Positions 6,242 to 11,231 of a stretch of DNA of 11,231 bases are shown piece after piece; the stretch's first letter is position 1, and the number at the start of each line of letters is the position of its first letter. The stretch is from Tenericutes bacterium ADurb.BinA155 (GTDB lineage Bacteria > Bacillota_I > Bacilli_A > RFN20 > CAG-826). The stretch lies in assembly GCA_002068375.1 (NCBI GenBank), contig MVZL01000022.1, positions 1-11,231 of the forward strand, read 5' to 3'. The notes beneath the pieces are model-generated. The model ran no database searches, was not told the DNA's origin, and saw nothing but the letters and a program-made list of their open reading frames with translations. The position numbers were made by a program, and so were the translations under genes.

Positions 6242-6514
6242 TTAGTTAAGCTTCTCTTTGAGAGCTTTGCTGGCTTTGAAGGCAACACCATTGCTCGCAG
6301 GGATTTTAATCTTCTGTTGAGTAGCAGGGTTGGTTCCCTCACGGGCCGCACGAGCCTTCTTCTCGAAAATGCCAAATCCGGAGATCTTGACATCCTCGCC
6401 TTTGACGAGAGCCTTTTCGATCTCTTCGACAACGGCATCAACAACCGCTTCGGCGTCTCTCTTTGAGACTTCAGCTTTTTCGGCAACGGCAAGAACTAAT
6501 TCAGCTTTGTTCAT
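6242..6514 (-). CDS. hup: HU-family DNA-binding protein
   Basis: HU is a dimeric nucleoid protein that bends DNA without strong sequence preference and supports replication, repair and chromosome compaction. The 90-residue length is typical. KISGFGIFEKKAR (43-55) leads into the DNA-binding arm, with P63 at the position of the proline that intercalates at DNA kinks, then KIPASNGVAFKASKALKEKL. The usual GRNPxTG arm motif reads GTNPATQ (60-66), so the arginine and last glycine are changed. The ATG at 6512-6514 is fixed by a strong AAAGGAGG site at 6526-6533; an upstream in-frame ATG would add 15 unrelated residues. It has its own upstream region and terminator, so it is probably a highly expressed single-gene unit. 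In B. subtilis spoIVA and other genes separate hbs from gpsA. Confidence 0.97.
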   Translation of the reverse strand: MNKAELVLAVAEKAEVSKRDAEAVVDAVVEEIEKALVKGEDVKISGFGIFEKKARAAREGTNPATQQKIKIPASNGVAFKASKALKEKLN

Positions 6515-6549
6515 GGAACAATGTCCTCCTTTGCTAAATTGGTAACTAC

Positions 6550-6578
6550 AAATTAGCATGGTATCTAGGCTTTTGCAA
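6550..6578 (-). promoter_or_regulatory. Proximal HU promoter with extended -10
   Basis: On the minus strand TTGCAA (6573-6578), a 17-bp spacer and TAATTT (6550-6555) preceded by TGC form an extended -10 promoter. It would give a leader of about 28 bases with the AAAGGAGG site well placed. The -35 lies inside the loop of a perfect 9-bp inverted repeat (6564-6572 with 6595-6603). Confidence 0.45.
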
Positions 6579-6603
6579 CTTTTTTCCGAATTGGAAGCCT
6601 AGA
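6564..6603. repeat. 9-bp inverted repeat upstream of HU
   Basis: TCTAGGCTT (6564-6572) and AAGCCTAGA (6595-6603) are perfect inverted arms separated by 22 bases that hold the proximal -35. The repeat may be an operator, or an RNA hairpin if transcription starts further upstream. Confidence 0.55.
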
Positions 6604-6671
6604 CAAGTGTCAAAATCGAAGAAAGATTGACAAAAGCACGATAATCTCTAATCGGTTCGCTTATTTTTAAA

Positions 6672-6715
6672 TAAGTATACTTAGAATAATAATACCAGAA
6701 GCTCAAAATTGACAA
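6672..6715 (-). promoter_or_regulatory. Possible distal HU promoter and palindrome at its start site
   Basis: On the minus strand TTGTCA (6710-6715) and TATTAT (6686-6691) are 18 bp apart. The predicted start near 6679 falls within the perfect 12-bp palindrome TAAGTATACTTA (6672-6683), next to an AT-rich palindrome TTATTT-tt-AAATAA (6661-6674). This would give HU a leader of about 165 bases. The intergenic stretch 6515-6759 holds no gene that I can see; it also carries several TTGACA-like hexamers (6608-6613 minus, 6627-6632 plus, 6709-6714 plus). Confidence 0.35.
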
Positions 6716-6759
6716 AATCCCATCGTATCGAGGTTTTTGCTTTTTGAAATTGTAAAATG

Positions 6760-7764
6760 TCAATCTGTTTCGTCTTTTAGGGGTCGTTGCATCAAAGAAA
6801 GGGCCATTTCCGAAGGTTTTGCTTTCTCATAGAGAACGCTATAAAGCGCGTCGATAATCGGAGTTGAGAGTTTTTCTCTTTGGGAGATTTCGTGGATGAG
6901 TTTGCAAGCTAAGACTCCTTCGACCGTGATCCCGGCGAAGGCCTTCGCATAGGTTTGCATTCCATCGGCTTTTCCGATCTCTAAACCGGCCCGGAAGTTC
7001 CGGGATTCTAGGGAAGACGTCGTTACATCGAGGTCGCCTAGGCCGGTGAGGCCCAAATAAGTTTCGGGTTTCGCGCCGAAATGAATTCCAAACGTCGCCA
7101 TCTCGTGGAGCCCCCGGGTCATTAAGGCCGCTCGGGCATTGTCGCCATAGCCTAAGCCCTTTAAGATGCCGGAGCAAATCGCGATCGGGTTCTTCATCGC
7201 CACCCCGATTTCCGAACCGATCTCATCGCTACCGGTGTAGACCCGGAAATAGTGATTGGAGAAGGATTGCGCAACGACTTTGGCCGCTTCGGGGTCCAAA
7301 GAGACCGCGGAAACGCAGGTGAGTTGCCGCCGGGCGACTTCGATCGATAACGAAGGCCCAATCAAAGAGACGAGGGCTTTCATCTTGGAACCAAGGATCT
7401 CGCGATAGACTTCGCTAAGGCGTTTTCTCGTCTTCAGGTCAAAGCCCTTCGCGGTATTCACAAAGATCGGCGAATTCTTGAGGAGCGGTTTAATTTGTTG
7501 AAGAACCGGCCGGATCGCTTCGGAAGGAACCGAAATGACAATGAAGTCTTTCCCTTCGAGGGCTTTTGCTAAATCCGTGGTACCCGTGAGTGCTTTATCG
7601 AAGGAAATATCCTCCGGAAAATAACGGCTGTTCTTGTGGTTCCGGTTCAGGTCTTCGATCTGAGCGGGGTCGCGGCCGTAGATGATGGTTTCATGGCCGT
7701 TTTCGACGAGGAGCTCCCCGAGGGCGCTGCCCCAAGAGCCACTTCCGATGATCGCGGTTTTCAT
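6760..7764 (-). CDS. gpsA: NAD(P)H-dependent glycerol-3-phosphate dehydrogenase
   Basis: GpsA reduces dihydroxyacetone phosphate to sn-glycerol-3-phosphate, the backbone for phospholipids and a substrate of PgsA encoded in this same window. The Rossmann motif GSGSWG (7-12) starts the protein. NTAKGF contains K106 and the catalytic lysine is K191 in MKNPIAICSGI, followed by GLGYGDNARAALMTRGL. D244 lies in GLTGLGDLDVTTSS and the SRN triad follows (254-256). Length 334 is normal. The usual GPSHAxE substrate-loop motif reads GPSLSIE (136-142), a deviation worth noting. The ATG at 7762-7764 lies 5 bases after the der stop, with an AAAGGA site located in the last der codons, so expression is coupled to der. 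No strong terminator follows it. Confidence 0.97.
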   Translation of the reverse strand: MKTAIIGSGSWGSALGELLVENGHETIIYGRDPAQIEDLNRNHKNSRYFPEDISFDKALTGTTDLAKALEGKDFIVISVPSEAIRPVLQQIKPLLKNSPIFVNTAKGFDLKTRKRLSEVYREILGSKMKALVSLIGPSLSIEVARRQLTCVSAVSLDPEAAKVVAQSFSNHYFRVYTGSDEIGSEIGVAMKNPIAICSGILKGLGYGDNARAALMTRGLHEMATFGIHFGAKPETYLGLTGLGDLDVTTSSLESRNFRAGLEIGKADGMQTYAKAFAGITVEGVLACKLIHEISQREKLSTPIIDALYSVLYEKAKPSEMALSLMQRPLKDETD

Positions 7765-7769
7765 GATGC

Positions 7770-9074
7770 TTATTTCCTTTCCCGATAAATGATGTTGATG
7801 GGGGAACCGGCGAAGTCAAACGATTCACGGAGCCGGTTTTCGAGGTAACGGGTGTAGCTGAAGTGAGCGTAGCTCGGGTTATTGCAGAACATCACAAAGG
7901 TCGGGGGATTAACCGCGACTTCCGAACTGTAGACGATCTTGAGGCGACCATGGTTGAAATCCGGGGTCGGGTTGATCGACTGGGCATCAAGGACGATCTT
8001 GTTGAGGACGCTGGTCGGAATCCGACGGTTAAAGGAATCGTAGGCTTCGGCGATCGCCGGATAGATCTTGTCGATCCCCGTCCCGTCTTTCGCCGAGACA
8101 AAGATGACTTTGGCGTAATCGAGGAACTTAAAGCGTTCTTGGATCTTCTTGGTGAAATCCTCTTGGGTTTCGCCTTTCCCATGGAGATCCCATTTATTCA
8201 CGAGGACCACGATCGCTTTTTTGCTATCGAGGGCATAGCCAACGACATGGCGGTCCTGATCGATGATGCCAACCGAGGCATCAATCACGAGCAAAGCGAC
8301 TTGGCTCCGGTCGATCGCGGCTAAAGCTCGTAACGCTGCATATTTATCGATGGCTTCGTAGATTTTGCCTTTTTTCACCAAGCCAGCGGTATCAATGATC
8401 ACGTAGTTTCGGCCATCTTTGCTAAAAGGAGTATCGATCGAGTCGCGGGTGGTCCCCGGAGTCGGATCAACGATGACCCGTTCTTGGCCGAGAATACGGT
8501 TGGTCAAAGAACTCTTGCCGACGTTAGGCCGCCCGATGAGGCAGAAGGTGACGGCGTTGCCATAATCGGGTTCATCCTTTTGCGGAAGCATCGCGATGAT
8601 CTTATCGAGAAGGTCGCCGATTCCGATGCCATGGGCTCCCGAAATCGGTAAAGGATCGCCTAAGCCGAGCGCGTAGAAATCGCTGAGATTTCCGATATGC
8701 TCGATGTTATCGATTTTATTGACCGCGATGATAACGGGTTTATTGGACTTGTAGAGGAGTTTCGCCACCGCTTCATCATCGCCGGTGAGGCCATTCTTGC
8801 CATCGACGATGAAAACGATGAGGTCGGCTTCATCGATCGCCATTTCAACTTGGGCCCGAATTTGGGTTTGGAAAGGCTTGTTCTTTATTTCGATTCCGCC
8901 AGTATCGACCACGCGGAAAGTTTTAGTGAGCCAGGTCGCGGTGCCGTAAATCCGGTCGCGGGTGACCCCCGGAGTATCTTCGATGATGGATTTCCGCTCG
9001 CCGACAAAACGATTGAAAATCGTCGATTTGCCAACGTTAGGAGCCCCAACGAGGGCGACGAGGCCTAGTGACAT
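7770..9074 (-). CDS. der: Ribosome-assembly GTPase Der (EngA)
   Basis: Der is an essential GTPase with two G domains in tandem that helps assemble the 50S ribosomal subunit. The first G domain has GAPNVGKS (10-17), DTGG (57-60) and NKID (119-122); the second has GRPNVGKS (181-188), DTAG (228-231) and NKWD (293-296). Residues from about 350 to 434 form the KH-like RNA-binding domain, ending in GSPINIIYRERK. Length 434 matches the family. The ATG at 9072-9074 overlaps the cmk end by 10 bases and has a TTGGAG site 5 bases upstream. It is followed closely by gpsA, the same order as in B. subtilis. Confidence 0.98.
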   Translation of the reverse strand: MSLGLVALVGAPNVGKSTIFNRFVGERKSIIEDTPGVTRDRIYGTATWLTKTFRVVDTGGIEIKNKPFQTQIRAQVEMAIDEADLIVFIVDGKNGLTGDDEAVAKLLYKSNKPVIIAVNKIDNIEHIGNLSDFYALGLGDPLPISGAHGIGIGDLLDKIIAMLPQKDEPDYGNAVTFCLIGRPNVGKSSLTNRILGQERVIVDPTPGTTRDSIDTPFSKDGRNYVIIDTAGLVKKGKIYEAIDKYAALRALAAIDRSQVALLVIDASVGIIDQDRHVVGYALDSKKAIVVLVNKWDLHGKGETQEDFTKKIQERFKFLDYAKVIFVSAKDGTGIDKIYPAIAEAYDSFNRRIPTSVLNKIVLDAQSINPTPDFNHGRLKIVYSSEVAVNPPTFVMFCNNPSYAHFSYTRYLENRLRESFDFAGSPINIIYRERK

Positions 9075-9754
9075 GGGATCTCCAATCCCGTCTTATCGTG
9101 AATCACTTTAAGGACGGCATCGACCGCTTGGTCGACCGACATATAGGACGTATCAATGAGGACAGAATCCACGGCCGGCTTTAATGGGGCGAACTCGCGG
9201 TGCGAATCGATATAGTCGCGTTTCCGAACATCTTCCGCCACTTCTTCGAGGGTGGTCGGGATCCCTTTGGCCAAATTTTCTTCGTAGCGGCGGACGGCTC
9301 TGGTCTCAACGCTGGCGATCTGATAGATTTTGACGTTCGCATTCGGTAAGACATAGGTTCCGATATCGCGGCCATCCATCACCACCGATTTGCTGGCGGC
9401 CATTTTCCGCTGCATCTCCACGAGGGCAAGCCGAATTCCTTTATAAGAAGCGATATAGCTGACGTTGCCGGAAACAAGGGGTTCCCGAATGACTTTGGTC
9501 ACGTCCTCGCCATTGCAAATAACCCGGCCATCTTCTTTCAGTTCGATATCCATGCCCGGGATTAAGGAGCAGGATAAGGCCTCGTTCTTCGGGTCATAGC
9601 CTTTCTTAATGACGGCGTTGGTGAAAGCCCGATACATCGCCCCGGTATCGATATAAGTAAAGCCTAAAATTGAGGCGACTTTTTTAGCGACGGTCGATTT
9701 GCCCGCTGCCGCGGGGCCATCGATTGCGACGGAAATAAGCTTGTCCATAGTCAT
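9065..9754 (-). CDS. cmk: Cytidylate kinase
   Basis: Cmk phosphorylates CMP and dCMP with ATP, feeding pyrimidine nucleotide pools. Seen are the P-loop GPAAAGKST (13-21), DTGAMYRAF (36-44), VMDGRDIGTYVLP, and RKRDYIDSHREFAPLKPA leading to VLIDTS near the C-terminus, all typical of bacterial CMP kinases. The P-loop has an Ala in place of the usual Gly (GPAGAGKST). Two starts are possible: ATG at 9752-9754, which overlaps the upstream stop as ATGA, or ATG at 9746-9748, which is 9 bases from the AAAGGAG site and gives the more usual MDKLISVAIDG start. Length 229 or 227. It is followed by der with a 10-base overlap. Confidence 0.97.
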   Translation of the reverse strand: MTMDKLISVAIDGPAAAGKSTVAKKVASILGFTYIDTGAMYRAFTNAVIKKGYDPKNEALSCSLIPGMDIELKEDGRVICNGEDVTKVIREPLVSGNVSYIASYKGIRLALVEMQRKMAASKSVVMDGRDIGTYVLPNANVKIYQIASVETRAVRRYEENLAKGIPTTLEEVAEDVRKRDYIDSHREFAPLKPAVDSVLIDTSYMSVDQAVDAVLKVIHDKTGLEIPCH

Positions 9755-10083
9755 GCGCTCCTTTGAATCATGAAATACCAGACGATCATCGCGGCCAAAG
9801 CGATCCCAAAAAGGCTGAGTTTGATGATCCAGCCGGTCCGCTTCGACTTCAAATAGCTCTCGTAAGGCGAGGTGAGCTTCCCTTTGGGGGTATCAAGCCG
9901 GGCTTCGAGTGGCTGAAGCAAGGAACCATACGAAATCGCTTGGGCGGGTTTGTCGACGCTCGATAATAAGTCGATGTCGGCGGAATCGAGCCCTGACGTG
10001 CGAGGGGAAGAGGGGAACTGGTCATCCGGGGTGAGTTTGATCTGCTCCCGATACTTGCTGAATCTCTCTTTGCGGGTTTCCAT
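9751..10083 (-). CDS. Small tail-anchored membrane protein, function unknown
   Basis: I do not recognise this 110-residue protein. It begins with a charged segment METRKERFSKYREQI, continues with a polar, Pro/Ser/Asp-rich stretch (about 18-80), then KSKR before a single hydrophobic helix at about 85-106 (WIIKLSLFGIALAAMIVWYF) and a short IQRSA end. With no signal peptide and the helix at the very end, it should face the cytoplasm. It is the first gene of the cmk-der-gpsA group, and its stop overlaps the cmk start (ATGA), so the unit probably starts here. The ATG at 10081-10083 is chosen because the upstream 26 codons run into the divergent promoter region. No Shine-Dalgarno is seen; a TACAAT box lies 14 bases upstream. 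Similar small one-helix proteins upstream of cmk in other Bacilli may be unrelated. Confidence 0.65.
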   Translation of the reverse strand: METRKERFSKYREQIKLTPDDQFPSSPRTSGLDSADIDLLSSVDKPAQAISYGSLLQPLEARLDTPKGKLTSPYESYLKSKRTGWIIKLSLFGIALAAMIVWYFMIQRSA

Positions 10084-10097
10084 ACTTAACGTCCGAT

Positions 10098-10127
10098 ATT
10101 GTACCCCATTGAGGGTGCAAATTGGAA
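10098..10127 (-). promoter_or_regulatory. Probable promoter of the membrane protein-cmk-der-gpsA unit
   Basis: On the minus strand TACAAT (10098-10103) is preceded at 18 bp by a weak TTCCAA -35 (10122-10127). That -35 overlaps an imperfect inverted repeat TGCAAATT-gg-AATTGCC (10116-10132), similar to the palindrome at the divergent ferredoxin promoter. Confidence 0.4.
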
Positions 10128-10156
10128 TTGCCAAAGGCAAAAGAAGAAAAACAACC

Positions 10157-10175
10157 TGCAATTAGGGGAATTGCA
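10157..10175. promoter_or_regulatory. Palindromic operator candidate at the ferredoxin promoter
   Basis: Perfect arms TGCAATT (10157-10163) and AATTGCA (10169-10175) flank a 5-base spacer. The right arm overlaps the TTGCAC -35 of the ferredoxin gene. A related imperfect copy is at 10116-10132 and a half-site AATTGCA continues from the -10 at 10198-10204, suggesting one DNA-binding protein acting on the divergent region. Confidence 0.5.
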
Positions 10176-10199
10176 CTCTCGGTCTCGAGTCCTTATAAT
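10171..10199 (+). promoter_or_regulatory. Ferredoxin promoter
   Basis: TTGCAC (10171-10176), a 17-bp spacer and a perfect TATAAT (10194-10199) face the ferredoxin gene. The leader would be about 20 bases and contains a strong GGAGGGG ribosome site at 10214-10220, 6 bases before the ATG. Confidence 0.7.
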
Positions 10200-10226
10200 T
10201 GCATCGTTACCCTGGAGGGGAAAATT

Positions 10227-10412
10227 ATGGCAAAGAAAGTTTCTGTCAACAAAGATGTTTGCATTGGCTGTGGCCTTTGCGTCGGAAGCGTTCCGGCAGT
10301 CTTCGAGTTCGGAGATGACGGCAAGGCTCAAGCGATTGCGGGTGCCTCGGATGATGCCAGCGTCGAAGAAGCGGTCAAGAACTGCCCGGTCGGTGCGATT
10401 GAAGCCAAATAA
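10227..10412 (+). CDS. fer: Single-cluster 4Fe-4S ferredoxin
   Basis: A 61-residue electron carrier of the monocluster bacterial ferredoxin type. Cluster ligands are C12, C15 and C18 in CIGCGLC and C53 in NCPVGAIEAK. In Thermotoga-type and many Bacilli-type relatives two more cysteines form a disulphide; the aligned positions here are V22 and S45, so that disulphide is absent. An acidic surface (EFGDDG, ASDDASVEE) fits docking to reductases. The ATG at 10227 follows a strong Shine-Dalgarno; an upstream in-frame ATG would cross the promoter. It is a single-gene unit on the plus strand with its own promoter and terminator, flanked by minus-strand genes. The redox partner is not in this window. 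Confidence 0.93.
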   Translation: MAKKVSVNKDVCIGCGLCVGSVPAVFEFGDDGKAQAIAGASDDASVEEAVKNCPVGAIEAK

Positions 10413-10433
10413 GGCTCCCGATTACAACCAACA

Positions 10434-10460
10434 AAAAAGGCCGATTTAATCGGCCTTTTT
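10434..10460. terminator. Bidirectional terminator between ferredoxin and ribU
   Basis: Stem GGCCGAT (10439-10445) pairs with ATCGGCC (10449-10455) across a 3-base loop, extended by five A-T pairs, with T-runs on both strands. It terminates the ferredoxin gene rightwards and ribU leftwards. The loop 10446-10448 is the ribU stop codon. Confidence 0.93.
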
Positions 10461-11159
10461 CTTTTGCTTTGATCCGTCCCAATGGAGCCAAACGTGAATG
10501 CTGCGATAAATGAGGAAAGTCACGATGATCACCATCGCGTCCTTGAGGGCGTTGAAGGGCAAGACTCCTAATAAGGCGTAGGACCACTTCATATCCGTGA
10601 TCGCCGGGATCGCCTGGTGGACCACGTAGAGCAGACCCGATTCCGAGAAGCCCATCATGTAAATATAGAAAGGAATCAAAACGTAGACGTTAAGGACCAT
10701 CGACATCACGAGTTGGATGAAGGCCGAAATGCCAAAGGCCAAGGCCACCCCTTTGAGGTTACGGACTTTGCCATAAATCAGAACCGCCGGAATGACGTAA
10801 AAGGTAGAAAGGACGAGATCGGTTAGCTCCCCCACCATCATGGTGGAGGTGAAGGGAAGCTTGATGATCGTCTTGATCGCGATCACGCAGAACGCCGCCC
10901 ACGGGCCATAAGCAAAACCGCAGATAAAGGCGGGGATTTCATCGAAATGGAATTCAAGGAACGAGGGAAGAAACGGTAAGGTGAAATGGAAGACAGGCAC
11001 CACATAAAGTAAGGTTGCCATCGCCCCGAAGATCGCGACCCGGGCCATGAAACGAACCGGGTTAAAACTCGGGCGCGGATTGAAGTCTCCATAGATCTTC
11101 ACGGTGAAAACAAGCACCAAGAAGAAACACGCTAATGCGACGATGCTCATCCAGTCCAT
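10446..11159 (-). CDS. ribU: Riboflavin ECF transporter substrate-binding subunit RibU
   Basis: RibU is the membrane S component that binds riboflavin and works with the shared ECF energising module (EcfA, EcfA', EcfT) to import it. The RibU signature is seen at FLEFHFDEIPAFICGFAYGP (67-86), followed by the conserved IKTIIKLPFTST and VGELTDLVLSTFYVIPA segments and, near the end, PFNALKDAMVIIVTFLIYR. About six core helices follow residue 38; the protein also has an extra hydrophobic N-terminal helix (about 4-23), making it 237 residues against the usual 190-210. An alternative start is the ATG encoding M4; neither has a clear Shine-Dalgarno. Assignment to riboflavin is supported independently by the FMN riboswitch end just upstream. 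The stop codon lies in the terminator hairpin loop. Confidence 0.93.
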   Translation of the reverse strand: MDWMSIVALACFFLVLVFTVKIYGDFNPRPSFNPVRFMARVAIFGAMATLLYVVPVFHFTLPFLPSFLEFHFDEIPAFICGFAYGPWAAFCVIAIKTIIKLPFTSTMMVGELTDLVLSTFYVIPAVLIYGKVRNLKGVALAFGISAFIQLVMSMVLNVYVLIPFYIYMMGFSESGLLYVVHQAIPAITDMKWSYALLGVLPFNALKDAMVIIVTFLIYRSIHVWLHWDGSKQKKKAD

Positions 11160-11165
11160 CGGTAT

Positions 11166-11199
11166 AAAAAAAGCCCCCCGAGACTAAATTCTCCAGGGG
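11166..11199 (-). terminator. Riboswitch-controlled terminator upstream of ribU
   Basis: On the minus strand CCCC and GAGA pair with TCTC and GGGG around a 6-base loop, with a two-base internal mismatch, then CTTTTTTT. It stands between the FMN aptamer and the ribU start, so it is the likely expression platform: FMN binding would favour this hairpin and stop transcription. Confidence 0.75.
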
Positions 11200-11231
11200 A
11201 ACTTCCTTCGTGGCTTCTCGCATCCGGACTT
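11200..11231 (-). promoter_or_regulatory. FMN riboswitch (RFN element), 3' part
   Basis: The minus strand reads AAGTCCGGATGCGAGAAG at 11214-11231, which matches the conserved 3' core (AGTCCGGATGGGAGAAG) of FMN riboswitches. Most of the aptamer lies beyond the window edge. Together with the following terminator it predicts repression of riboflavin uptake when FMN is plentiful. Confidence 0.88.

Noticed and set aside
6719..6740. Terminator for gpsA
   Set aside because: The hairpin around CCATCGTATCGAGG has only three to five pairs with a bulge and lacks a proper T-run on the minus strand.
7863..8324. 153-codon plus-strand frame opposite der
   Set aside because: A shadow of a highly conserved gene with strong codon bias; no ribosome site or recognisable domain.
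1..11231. Mobile element, CRISPR array, tRNA, toxin-antitoxin or defence system
   Set aside because: Genes are standard chromosomal ones with even composition; no transposase, integrase, spaced direct repeats or tRNA-like fold was seen.
1..11231. Recoding of TGA as tryptophan
   Set aside because: Recognised genes end on TGA (gpsA, dnaD, the exonuclease) at family-normal lengths and use TGG for Trp.

Overview
The window reads as a housekeeping stretch of a low-complexity Bacilli/Firmicutes-type chromosome, probably from a Bacilli lineage near the Erysipelotrichales/Mollicutes border with a compact genome. Reasons: a type B (Bacillus-like) RNase P RNA; DnaD, RecU and GpsB, which are hallmarks of Firmicutes and their relatives; Shine-Dalgarno sites of the AGGAGG type; and gene neighbours that follow Bacillus subtilis order (pgsA-cinA-recA; gpsB-rnpB beside recU; dnaD-nth; cmk-der-gpsA near the HU gene). 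GC content looks close to half. TGG encodes Trp and TGA is used as a stop, so the Mycoplasma code is not in use. Genes that lie between these in Bacillus (ponA and ypoC near recU, spoIVA between gpsA and HU) are absent here, which fits a reduced, non-sporulating genome.

Layout. 1-2843, minus strand: gpsB, rnpB, pgsA, cinA/pncC C-terminal form, recA (cut by the window edge), with no clear terminator between them. 2844-2946: a divergent regulatory region rich in inverted repeats. 2947-4262, plus strand: a DEDDh exonuclease translationally coupled (ATGA) to recU. 4226-6154, minus strand: an unusually short CCA-enzyme-like nucleotidyltransferase, dnaD and nth, whose end overlaps recU convergently. 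6185-6759: HU gene with its own terminator and a long repeat-rich upstream region. 6760-10083, minus strand: small tail-anchored protein of unknown function, cmk, der, gpsA, tightly packed or overlapping. 10084-10226: a second divergent region with a palindrome over the ferredoxin promoter. 10227-10412, plus strand: 4Fe-4S ferredoxin. 10446-11159, minus strand: RibU-type riboflavin transporter S component, preceded at the window end by the 3' part of an FMN riboswitch and its terminator.

Together the genes cover DNA recombination, repair and replication start (recA, recU, exonuclease, nth, dnaD, HU), tRNA maturation (rnpB, CCA-like enzyme), membrane lipid synthesis (pgsA, gpsA), ribosome assembly (der), nucleotide and cofactor salvage (cmk, pncC, ribU) and cell division (gpsB). 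I see no mobile element, CRISPR array, defence system or tRNA. The items most worth checking are the 202-residue CCA-like enzyme lacking its tRNA-binding half, the exonuclease-recU pair, the operator-like repeats in the two divergent promoter regions, and several genes whose -10-like box sits almost on the start codon.
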